This document shows positions 55,501 through 64,000 of a stretch of 64,000 nucleotides of DNA, piece after piece. Source of the stretch: Branchiostoma floridae (lineage: Eukaryota > Chordata > Leptocardii > Amphioxiformes > Branchiostomatidae); assembly GCF_000003815.2 (NCBI RefSeq), contig NC_049984.1, forward strand, positions 4,974,491 through 5,038,490. Reading direction: 5' to 3'. Under the pieces are notes generated by a model, which had not been told where the DNA came from, did no database searches, and saw only the letters and a program-made list of their open reading frames with translations. Position numbers and translations under genes: made by a program. Within the stretch, counting starts at the first letter, position 1. Each line of letters starts with the position of its first letter.

Positions 55501-58500
55501 GTCACTTTTTTTGATCAAGTTATCAGACAAGACGTGACAGACGTAGTGGTGGCGCACTAAACTTCTATTAGCGCCGACACTATGCATATACAGAAACATA
55601 GATACAAACAAAATGGGCAAAATACAAAAAGGAGCGAAATATTAACAATAGGTATACATGTAACAAAAGTAACGTAAAAGATCAACTTGAATCGTGAAGG
55701 GGAAAAATGACGAAAGTTGGTGGAGGTGCATGTTCATTTCCCTACCCCAATGACAAAAGGTCAAATTTAACAGTGAACTTAAAATCAGAGAGGAGATCCG
55801 TAACGACGTCTAAATACATTTCGCCTGTTACTCACGTAATTTGAACTGAGACGGGGGTCTGTACCTACTTCTGAACACCTATGAACACCCTTTACAAGTC
55901 AGACTTCATAATCAAGACCCTAGCTATCTTGAAAGTACTTGAGTAGAGGACTGGTCGAAATTAGGGCGCCGAAATTAGGCGGGTCTTCTTTCTTGTATTG
56001 AAAGAGGTGGGGGGGGGGGGTGCTCTTCGTCATACCAGAATTTTCTAGATACATGAAGTTTATTGCACAACATTTGTACATGGTACAATGTAAAGCAACG
56101 GTAATAGATCAATTTACACGATGATACAACTTATCACTATAGCTACATGTAGTACAGGAATGTGAACATAAATGGCGTGTTAACATAGTGTAAAATACAA
56201 CTTAAATGATTAGGTCTGCTATTGTACAATACCTTCTCTCTTTTTCAGAGCAGTACAAATGTATTGGCCTAGATATATAGATATGTAGTCTGGACATGAC
56301 ATAAGTAGTTAAAAAATATCTGTGTTTGTCTTTGGCAATGGTGTACTAGATTTACATGTGATCATATCCATTAATTTTTGTCTCTCTACCGTATATGCAG
56401 GGCATGTCATTAGAAAATGAAATTCGTCTTCAATACCATATGAATAATGTTGCAACTTACCCACTGTGACGTTGTCAATGAAGGGGTCCAGTTCCTCGTC
56501 ACAGCGCGCTTTGTAGAAGCCCGTTGCCGAAGCCACTCCTGACAACGTACCGTTATATTAGCATTAGAAGCTGATAATACTTTCTAAAGAAAATAGAACA
56601 TCATTATTTCAGTACTCAGGTTCTTCAATCGTTATCAGTACCCCCCCCCCCCCCTCACATTAGGCGCAATTCGATCGGACGACGAGTCTGCGAGCTCTAA
56701 ATTACGAGGAGTCCTGACCCTGACGGGAAGGGGGAACTCTGCCATTTCTTCGTCGGTATCAGGGTCATGCCTCCTCGTAAATTAGAGCTCGCAGACTCGT
56801 CGTCCGATCGAATCGCGCCTAATGTGAGGAGGGTATTATAGAACTAATTGATGATTTGGATCTGACTTATTATTACACGGACAAAGTGACTCCTTGTACA
56901 CAATAAAGCCACAGTAAGGTTGTACGTGAAAATTGTCGGGCCAAGATCAACATTAAGTCATGGGTGCTACGCGCTGAGCATTTCTCGCGCGTGTAATTTT
57001 TTCGACTACTACTATATCTGCGCGATTCGACCTCTGCATGGAGAGTACCCCCACGACCATCCCTGGGCAAGGGACCGGTAAGCTACGGCTCAAATTCAGC
57101 ATGCATTTGAATGCTTGCTATCCACTGATGTCATACAAAAATAATATACCATCACATATAGCAAAACCTGCCGTGAACACAGTGAAAAAAAGATATGGTC
57201 ATAGAAAGCAAGGAAGATCTTTACAGGCTCTAGCTATGATTAATAATTTATAAAGCCGAACATTGAATACTTTACTGAACTCAGCTGTGCAATTTGGCTA
57301 ATGGAGGGAAGACCAGACCAAATGCAGAAAAAAAAAACATTTGCAAGCAACGGCAGAATGTTTTCTATGAAATTCATCCGCACTCTAAGTCAAAAGTGAC
57401 AAAGGCGAAGCGAATTACAGTCAACATCGTTCCAGTGTCCATCTCTGGACCACCTGTCCCTTTTAGTGGTCCCTTAGATTTATTCATTACTTTATTTTTT
57501 TCTTACCGGCCCAAACATAGTGGTCACCAGCATACTGTAACCATTTTGTTAAGTTTCTTGAATGGTCACTACAGAAACAGGTGGCCCATGTTTGGATGAA
57601 AATGACCGGGTCGGGAACTCAAAATCCTCGCAAACTACGATTTTAAACCAGACACATGGTGACATACGGCCGCTGTATAGTCGGAATAGGCAGTGTGTCT
57701 GTATCTTCCGGGACCGGAAATCGTGTGACCGTGGCCGCGTTGGAGAGGTGGCCGCTATAGACTATTTCTTAGGTAAATGGGAAAAATCCAAGGGACCGAC
57801 AGAAATTGACCGGAATGGCCAGGTGGCTGCTATGCAGAGGTGGCCGCTAATACAGGTTTGACTGTACTAGTATAGAAACAGGTTTGACGGCTTTCGTATA
57901 TAATCAATGATCTTTATATTATTTGCATGTTCCTGCCCATGTGGGCTAAATGCAGCAAATCCCATGATGGGATACTAAAGACTAAGTACTATAACATGTA
58001 TTATTACAATTGAATAAACAATACATCTGCAACTATGCTATCACTATATCTAACGTTTACATGACTCTTCAATTTTTTAAAACATGTGTATACGAACTCA
58101 CAGAGTTTGTGTTGTACAAAGTTGTCTGTGGTTGTCATTATATAATCTCCAAGCAGATCCTACGGTGCCATAAGATAGTATCAAAGCTGGCCAGGGACTA
58201 TAGCCGGCTAAGGGAGTCAAACGGGCACCTACGGTGCCATAAGATAGTATCAAAGCTGGCCAGGGACTATAGCCGGCTGAGGGAGTCAAACGGGCACCTA
58301 TGGGGAGTTTGATACTATACATAACGCACCGTGGATCTGGTTCGAGATTAGTCATTATAAAGCAGCAGCAGCTAACAAGAAACATAATTGCTGCGCTCTG
58401 AAAATATTCTCTTACCAGCTGCAGGTTCGGTCCGGCATGAGTCCCCAGGAGACACGGAGGTGTGTTTATCCTCCTGTGTTGGGTGTGTGGGGGCGAACGT

Positions 58501-58535
58501 CACTGGCCGGGCCTCCAACAACGGTAGAATTGTCA
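52574..58535 (-). CDS. Rhodopsin-family GPCR, melatonin/Tre1/GPR84-like orphan, 5' partial
   Basis: Four minus-strand exons join in frame: 58416-58535, 56461-56538, 54489-54652 and 52574-53392 (stop). The three introns have phases 1, 1 and 0, and the first exon is entered in phase 1, so a signal-peptide exon is missing upstream. The long N-terminus has sites DNVTV, GNSSL and ENRTL for glycosylation and two cysteines. TM1 has GIVGNGLVI, TM2 SISISDIIIT, TM3 ends SMALIAFNRCVLI (Arg kept, D to N and Y to C in the DRY position), TM4 SFFWVLLSC, TM6 CAFTVCSAPDVLL and TM7 VLNPFLYAW. The NR- form after TM3, VVPGLLGYGEFG before a Cys and the K-LFSP loop resemble the melatonin, Tre1/moody and GPR84 group. 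The ligand is unknown. It is not an opsin: the retinal-lysine position holds Arg. The tail RCKRQLPFQPGAPVN is short. Confidence 0.85.
53824..53950 (+). repeat. tRNA-Trp-like SINE
   Basis: CCGCGTGGCGCAATCGTCAG (A box region), a TGACTCAGGTCCAGAAGG arm and TGAGTTCAAACCCC (B box) follow the tRNA-Trp plan. They continue into CTTGTGCCCTTGGGAAAGGC and TTTACACAACTTTCCT. The same body (GACACGACTTTCCTCAC) reappears near 63810-63830. The stem ends do not pair, so it is not a working tRNA. Confidence 0.7.
54365..54470. repeat. Fragment of the 9-bp-duplication minisatellite element
   Basis: TGTACGATTCTCGGGAATC, then TTTTTATTACAGCAAAC and CTCGATGGCCTACCGCCTAT, matches the right end of 35037-36847. It is in a GPCR intron next to exon 54489-54652. 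Confidence 0.8.
55174..55355. mobile_element. MITE of the TACAGTCAAACCTG family, copy 2
   Basis: It is the reverse complement of 7710-7891 over its whole length, ending GACAGGTTTGACTGTA. TA flanks are present. Located in GPCR intron sequence. Confidence 0.85.
56040..56460 (-). mobile_element. Truncated LINE 3' end ending at a GPCR splice donor
   Basis: On the minus strand, right after exon 56461-56538, the sequence reads KLQHYSYGIEDEFHFLMTCP, then AYTVERQKLMDM to a stop at 56309-56311. IEDEFHF and the C-P-Y spacing are the LINE reverse-transcriptase C-terminus. The intron of the GPCR begins inside this LINE piece. Confidence 0.75.
56639..56842. mobile_element. Full-length foldback MITE with CCCTCACATTAGGCG ends
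   Basis: The outer arms (CCCTCACATTAGGCGCAATT, CGATCGGACGACGAGTCTGC and mirrors) and the inner arms (AGCTCTAAATTACGAGGAG and mirror) make nearly the whole 200 bp fold back. A truncated copy is at 37464-37613 and an arm remnant (ATCGATCGGACGACGATTCTG) near 59442-59462. Confidence 0.85.
57430..57866. mobile_element. MITE of the TACAGTCAAACCTG family, diverged copy 3
   Basis: The right end AATACAGGTTTGACTGTA and the modules GTGGCCGCTATAGAC, CAAGGGACCGACAGAAATT are shared with copies 1 and 2. The left end is diverged and longer. Confidence 0.6.
57890..58010 (-). mobile_element. LINE 3' tail remnant
   Basis: AATGATCTTTATATTATTTG, then CCTGCCCATGTGGGCTAAAT, matches the 3' tails at 51065 and 63308 in the same orientation. 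No reading frame remains next to it. Confidence 0.5.
58143..58340. mobile_element. MITE with ATCTCCAAGCAGATCC ends and an internal tandem duplication
   Basis: The left end AATCTCCAAGCAGATCC and right end with ACGCACCGTGGATCTGG are imperfect inverted repeats. A block of about 70 bases (TACGGTGCCATAAGATAGTA, then TCAAAGCTGGCCAGGGACTA) occurs twice in tandem. Related to 31239-31411. Located between two GPCR exons. Confidence 0.7.
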
Positions 58536-58815
58536 CTGAGAACAAAATAATGTGAAGAAAATTGTCAATTGCATTGATTGATATTATTATTCACACGAAA
58601 GTAATAATTTCAGTCCTTTTGGGGAGGACGTTTGATTTTATCTTAACATATCATAACATAAGGGTTCACCCTTCTTGTCATATGAAACAGACAGTATAAT
58701 TTTAAACCTAAACCAAACTTACATCGTGGATACCAGACGTTTTGGACTAGAAAAAAATCAACTACCAAACCATTTAATTAATGATTTTGCTATACCATAA
58801 CACCTGCTGGTTGGA

Positions 58816-58995
58816 TTTAAGTTTGCGGGGATTTGATTTCGCAGTAGCGGGAAAAATGACCTTTCGCGGTGGTTTTAATTTCGCGGTAACACCATAGACT
58901 GCAATCTAATACCATAATAAATAAATGTTCGCGGTGGTTTTAAGTTCGAGGTAAGGTGGTCATCGCGAAAATCGCGAACATTAATTCAACGCGAA
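58816..58995. mobile_element. MITE of the CTGTAAATGCAGAAA family, inverted copy
   Basis: GTTTGCGGGGATTTGATTTC, TTTCGCGGTGGTTTTAATTT and TTCGCGGTGGTTTTAAGTTC are complements of the modules at 18853-19065. Ends are not sharply defined here. Confidence 0.6.
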
Positions 58996-59544
58996 CATTC
59001 TGTCTGTTTGAATCATGTGACGTTACCCTACTCCTTATGGGCAGCCCTTCCCTCCCACATTCGATGAATTGTCAAATTTTCGACTCAGTGTTCAACTTTA
59101 TTTCACACACCAAAATTTTCTCTTCGTTTTAGTTAGATTGGTAAGCCAGCCTTGTATATGTCATGCCTTAATGTTTATTCATTCGTTTGTTTTTGCTGTT
59201 AATCGATCATTTTATAGCCTTTGCAATTATTAGTTTACGCAGATCATATTACCGTTATCTTGATGTTACGAAGTTTATTTTGTTGTCATCCTGAGTCATA
59301 TGCTTTGTTGCAATCTTGAGTTCCTTTTGTTGAATTTGATGGTCATTTTTATGTAGTCTTGAGCAGAACTCGTTTATAAGGGAATGTTGCGCTTTTCTTA
59401 AAAATATCCAACTGGTAATACCCCCGCCACAATTGGCGAAAATCGATCGGACGACGATTCTGCCGCAATCGCCCGAGCCTTGCTTATAATGACAACTTTA
59501 TTGCACAACTAGAAAGGCCGACATTTGCTTGAGAGCAAATACAG

Positions 59545-62500
59545 CATATTTCAGCCATCTCCCTCATGCAACAATAGGCCTTGAGGTCGTTGACCCCTTT
59601 GGCCATTGGAAAATGACCAAAAAAAATCCCAAATATATCATTTTAAAGTGGTCCATGCCAAAAATTATACATGGGTCATTTGAATAAATATCTAGAGCAC
59701 CCCTTTACCGATTTACGGGTCATTTGGTGGTAAATCGAGGGAACAGGAGCCAAAAATGTCAAATTTTTGTCAAAAAATGGCCATAAAATCGCAAAATTAA
59801 GCATTTTGTTGTACTGTATGGGAAAACTTTTATTGAAATTATGTGCACATAATTGAAGGGCGCAATTATACCAAATTGCAGGTCATTTGGTTGTAAAACG
59901 AGGCTACAGGAGCCAAAAATGTCCTTTTTTGGTCAAAAAATGGCCAAAAATCGCAAAATTAAGCATTTTGTTGTACCGTATGCCAAAACTGTTATTGAAT
60001 CTAGGTGAGCATATGATCAAGGCACCTCTGTACCAAATTTTATGTCATTCGGCTGTATTACCAGGGTACAGGAGCCCGAAATATACATAACTAGAGTTCG
60101 GGGACCTCATACCTCCATGAAATATTTATTGCTTTTTTGTGGATGGTATGTATGTTTATAGTTGGTTGTATTTGAGAATAAAAGTTATATATGTTATGGG
60201 AAAGAAGTGGTGTAATCATTTAAATATCGCAAACGGGAACAAAATATAGGTGCGAATACCACAGTCAGTAACCACTCATTTTCCAAGACAGGCATTATGT
60301 TCTACATACTGGGTAAAATCGCAACTGTATGCTTTGTCATAATATGACATATGACAAATTCAATAATGAAATACAATACAGGATACAAACACATCATCAA
60401 CACAACCAAAAGGACATGAAATATCCGTCAACCAATACCTACATGTAGGATACGGGGACAAGTTGATGCCCGATATATAATAATGCAAGTACTTACCAAC
60501 ACAACATCAGCATAAGCCACGCGGAGCACAAAATCTAACAGCGCAAACGAAGTATAACACACCAGGTCCCCAAAGGCACAAGTGGCTAAATACAAAGTTA
60601 TTTATCATATTCAAATTGTCCAGCATCGGGAAACAGTTGCCCAGCATCGGGAAACAGTTGCTTTAAGGAGTTAAATGTTACATTACCCTAACCAGTTGCT
60701 ATACGCAACAACTTTTCAGATAAGGGATTACCTAACACATCCACATATTAGATATGTAATACATCCAATTACATACTAACGAAACGTCCGCGTAACGCAA
60801 GGCGCACCACAAAACATCTAACAACACAAACGAAATATAACATACTGTGTCCCCAAACGCACAAGTACATACATGCAATTTATTATCACAATCAAAATTG
60901 TCCGCCTCCCAAAACAGATGTTCTAAAATGTTGGGCTGGGCAAACAGCGGGTCTAATGTGCCAACTGTTACAAATATTTCAAACAGTCCTAAACAGACAT
61001 AAATAAAACTACTGGGGGTTCCCCAAACAGCTGTCATAGAAATCACCTCACTATCTGCTTGCAGCTAAGCCCATTCATTAACAAACACATAAAGCACGAT
61101 GCTTGTTCCAATATATCTCAAATATAGGGGTGATTTCTGATATTATTACATCAATTACAACGACGGATACGGCTCCCAAAATCTCATCGATTCGAGCTTT
61201 CATCACACCCCACCAACACAACAAGTATGAAACCAATCCATCCAGCCGTTCTTGAGTAATCTTGTACACAGACAGAGACACATAACACACCCCACCAACA
61301 CAACAAGTATGAAACCAATCCATCCAGCCGTTCTTGAGTAATCTTGTACACAGACAGAGACACATAACACACCCCACCAACACAACAAGTATGAAACCAA
61401 TCCACCCAGCCGTTTTTGAGTAATCTTGTACACAGACAGCCAAAACTCGGGATTCCCCAAACAGCTGTCATAGAAATGACCTCACTATCTGCTTGGAGCT
61501 AAGCCCATTAACAAACACTTAAAGCACGATGCCTGTTCCAGTATATTACAATTATAGGGGTGATTTCTGATACGTGCATCGTTTCACGACTGTGTGCAGG
61601 CACAACAAACCGTATGCGAATATCGCAAACGGGACATCAACTATAGTTGCGATAATCACAGACAGTAACGACTCATTTTCCAGGACAAGCAATATGTCAT
61701 ACATACTAGGTAAAACTGCAACTGTATGCTTTGTCATAATATCACATACGAGAAAACCAAGGAACCAACGTGCATCGTAGGACGACTGTGAACACCGGGC
61801 ACACCAAACCATATACTGTATCAATATCGCAAACGGGAACAAAATATAGGTGCGAAAACCACAGACAGTAACCACTCATTTTCCAAGACAGGCATTATGT
61901 TCTACATACTGGGATAAATCGCAACTGTATGATTTGTCATAATATGACATATGACAAAAACACTACTGCAATACAAGAAATACAATACAGGATACAAACA
62001 CATCATCAACACAACCAAAAGGACATGAAATATCCGACAACCAATACCTACATGTAAGATACGGGGACAAGTTGATGCCCGATATATAATAATGCAAGTA
62101 CTTACCAACACAACATCAGCATAAGCCACGCGGAGCACAAAATCTAACAGCGCAAACAAAGTATAACACGCCAGGTCCCCAAAGGCACAAGTGGCTAAAT
62201 ACAAAGTTATTTATCATATTCAAATTGTCCAGCATCGGGAAACAGTTGCCCAGCATCGGGAAACAGTTGCCCAGCATACTAACGAAACTTCCGGGTTACG
62301 CAGCCCAAAACAGATGTTCTAGAATGTTGGGCTGGGCAAACAGAGGCACTAATGTTACAAATATTTGAAACGGTCCTAGGCAGACATAAATAAAACTAAT
62401 GGGGGTTCCCCATACAGCTGTCATAGAAATCACCTCACCATCTGCTTGCAGCTAAGCCCATTAACAAACACATAAAGCACGATGCCTGTACCAATATATC

Positions 62501-62942
62501 TCAAATATAGGGGTGATTTCTGACATTATTACATCGATTATAACGACAGATACGGCTTCCAAAATCTCATCGTTTCAAGCTTTCATCACACCGCACCAAC
62601 ACAACAAGTATGAAACCAATCCATCAAACCGTTCTTGAGTAAACATCTACACAGACAGAGACACCTAACAGAAAATATAACCTCCATTCCATGACATTTC
62701 ATGGAGGTAAAAATTGACAAAAACATCAATAAAATCATTTTAAAGGCAGATATGAAAAAAATAAAAAAAACGCCTGAGGGTATTGGCTTACTCTACCCTT
62801 GTGCCAAATTTCAAGTCAATCGGTCTAGGAACGGCGGAGTTGATTCGATTTGAAGATTTGACAGGAGAAAGAAAGAAAGAAGAAAGAAAGAAACATTACG
62901 AATACAATATATTTCACCATACCTATGGTATGGCTGAAATAT
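59545..62942. mobile_element. Complex 3.4-kb repeat element with internal arrays
   Basis: ATATTTCAGCCAT at the left and ATGGCTGAAATAT at the right are inverted and may be the termini. Inside are three units of about 150 bases (59600-60085, with GGTCATTTGGTTGTAAAACG-type cores). A block of about 450 bases is present at 60215-60680 and again at 61825-62270. A block with CAGCTGTCATAGAAATCACC is present at about 61020, 61455 and 62410. At 61205-61440 there are three units of about 80-90 bases (ACACAACAAGTATGAAACCA, then AATCCATCCAGCCGTTCTTG). Frames such as 60732-61046 are translations of these arrays and show no domain. A partial relative lies at 41930-42270. Confidence 0.55.
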
Positions 62943-63299
62943 AACAATTGTACAAGGTACAAAGTATGGCTTATATGTGACAGGGACGGTTTTCAGGTAA
63001 AAATACGCGCAACCCTCTGTCGATCTTAAATATGGCCGATCTTACATCGATACGCCCGAAAATCGTGGATAATGTGACTGGGATTTAAGACAGATTTGAA
63101 ACCTTACAGCCTATACGCCAGTTATGTTATATTCTAGAAGTATAAAATCATCACAGTGTGCAAAAAATGCAAATACAATAGAGAACACATATAAGATACA
63201 AATATAGCAGCTACTCAAGGAACTTGATATGATTTTGGGAACTGTCAGACGTTTTCAGGTGGTATCCACTATCTTTCGTCAGTAACAGTTCTTGTATCT

Positions 63300-63795
63300 T
63301 GTTTTATAATGATCTTTATTTGTACGTTCTTGTCCATATGGGCTAAAAGTAAGTGTTTAGTACTTACATGAAAGGTTTCTGTAAAGAATATTTACAGTGT
63401 CAGCGAGTGAGACAAAGAAATTTGATACAACGTATGGCAACGGCTACTACACTACACACAGATACTAAACTACATACAGATACAGTGCAACAAAATTTCA
63501 TCAATAACATTATAAGGATTACAGCACATTTATGTATAGGGGATATGGTCTCGCATTTGGAATATTATATAAATGTACAACTAAATTTATATTGACCTAC
63601 GTATGCGATATTGGCGAAGGGCAAGCTAGCATTACATGGAAGATATTGGTCTGCGTTCCAGATAGGGAAACTTGTTTTTAGTTCTAATATTCTGTAACAG
63701 CGCATCTCTTTCTTTATTGTAAGAAGGACAGGTCATGACAAAGGGGGGTGGAATTCATCTTCGATATTTTCATGACATGTGGGACACAGTCTCTG
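63300..63795 (-). mobile_element. Truncated LINE 3' end, minus strand
   Basis: On the minus strand near 63795 the sequence reads QRLCPTCHENIEDEFH, the C-x2-C and IEDEFH motif of LINE reverse-transcriptase C-termini, then degrades. The 3' tail at 63308-63350 (AATGATCTTTATTTGTACGT, TGGGCTAAAA) is shared with 57905 and 51065. Confidence 0.65.
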
Positions 63796-64000
63796 AGTGG
63801 CACTCGACACGACTTTCCTCACTCCACCCAGGTGTCAAACTGGGTGTCTGACTTGTTGGGAGGTAAAACTAAAAGTTGGTGGAATTAGGGAGACTCGGCC
63901 TCCCAATCCCGTGCCTTAGACACAGTGGATAACAACCCACTGTCCCTTCGGTCCACAAAAAGGCCATGGGCTACCCTTACGTTGCCTTTGGATACGGTGG
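63796..64000 (+). repeat. SINE body at the window edge
   Basis: CACTCGACACGACTTTCCTC and CCGTGCCTTAGACACAGTGG, ATAACAACCCACTGTCCC belong to the same dispersed family as 53920-53945 and, inverted, 8635-8660. The element runs off the window. Confidence 0.6.

Noticed and set aside
60732-61471. Minus-strand frames with repeated hydrophobic segments (WFHTCCVGGV, FILVVLVGC)
   Set aside because: They are translations of tandem repeats in a mobile element; the same segment appears in two frames, so it is not a membrane protein.

Overview
The window is eukaryotic nuclear DNA. The genes are split into short exons with GT/AG junctions and AT-rich introns, and the spaces between are packed with small inverted-repeat transposons, tRNA-derived SINE pieces and truncated LINE 3' ends. 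The gene content and repeat style suggest an invertebrate deuterostome, most likely a lancelet (Branchiostoma). The organism is inferred; the genes themselves are read directly from exon translations.

Layout. (1) 699-4743, plus strand: a FAAP24 homologue without its first exon, with a mariner-like TA-flanked element in an intron. (2) 4.7-10 kb: intergenic repeats. (3) 10163-24440, plus strand: a complete 12-exon TENT4A/B (PAPD5/PAPD7, Trf4-type) non-canonical poly(A) polymerase of 769 residues, with a long 3' untranslated region. (4) 28800-29810, minus strand: an intronless RLIG1 (C12orf29) RNA ligase. (5) 31445-37188, minus strand: DDAH copy A, 283 residues in five exons. (6) 39753-41071, plus strand: an orphan DDAH fragment with exons 2 and 3 only. 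(7) 43663-49627, plus strand: DDAH copy B, 283 residues in five exons. (8) 52574-58535, minus strand: a rhodopsin-family GPCR with four visible exons, lacking its signal-peptide exon. (9) 58.6-64 kb: repeats, including a complex element of about 3.4 kb.

The genes are functionally unrelated apart from the DDAH cluster: FAAP24 acts in crosslink repair, TENT4 and RLIG1 in RNA metabolism, DDAH in methylarginine (nitric-oxide) control, and the GPCR in signalling. The DDAH cluster is a diverging pair with an orphan piece between that looks mosaic, joining A-like and B-like stretches.

The most striking pattern is that exon edges are duplicated locally again and again. Eight cases are described: one in FAAP24, five in TENT4 and two in DDAH-B. 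A short stretch crossing a splice junction is repeated 60-350 bp away, leaving a decoy splice site. One case looks like a retro-insertion target-site duplication; others are plain tandem duplications. One TENT4 copy has residues closer to vertebrate TENT4 than the exon it was copied from. Two non-autonomous elements with clear target-site duplications fill intron 1 of DDAH-A: a 641-bp TTAA palindrome and a 1.8-kb element with 9-bp duplications that carries a minisatellite.
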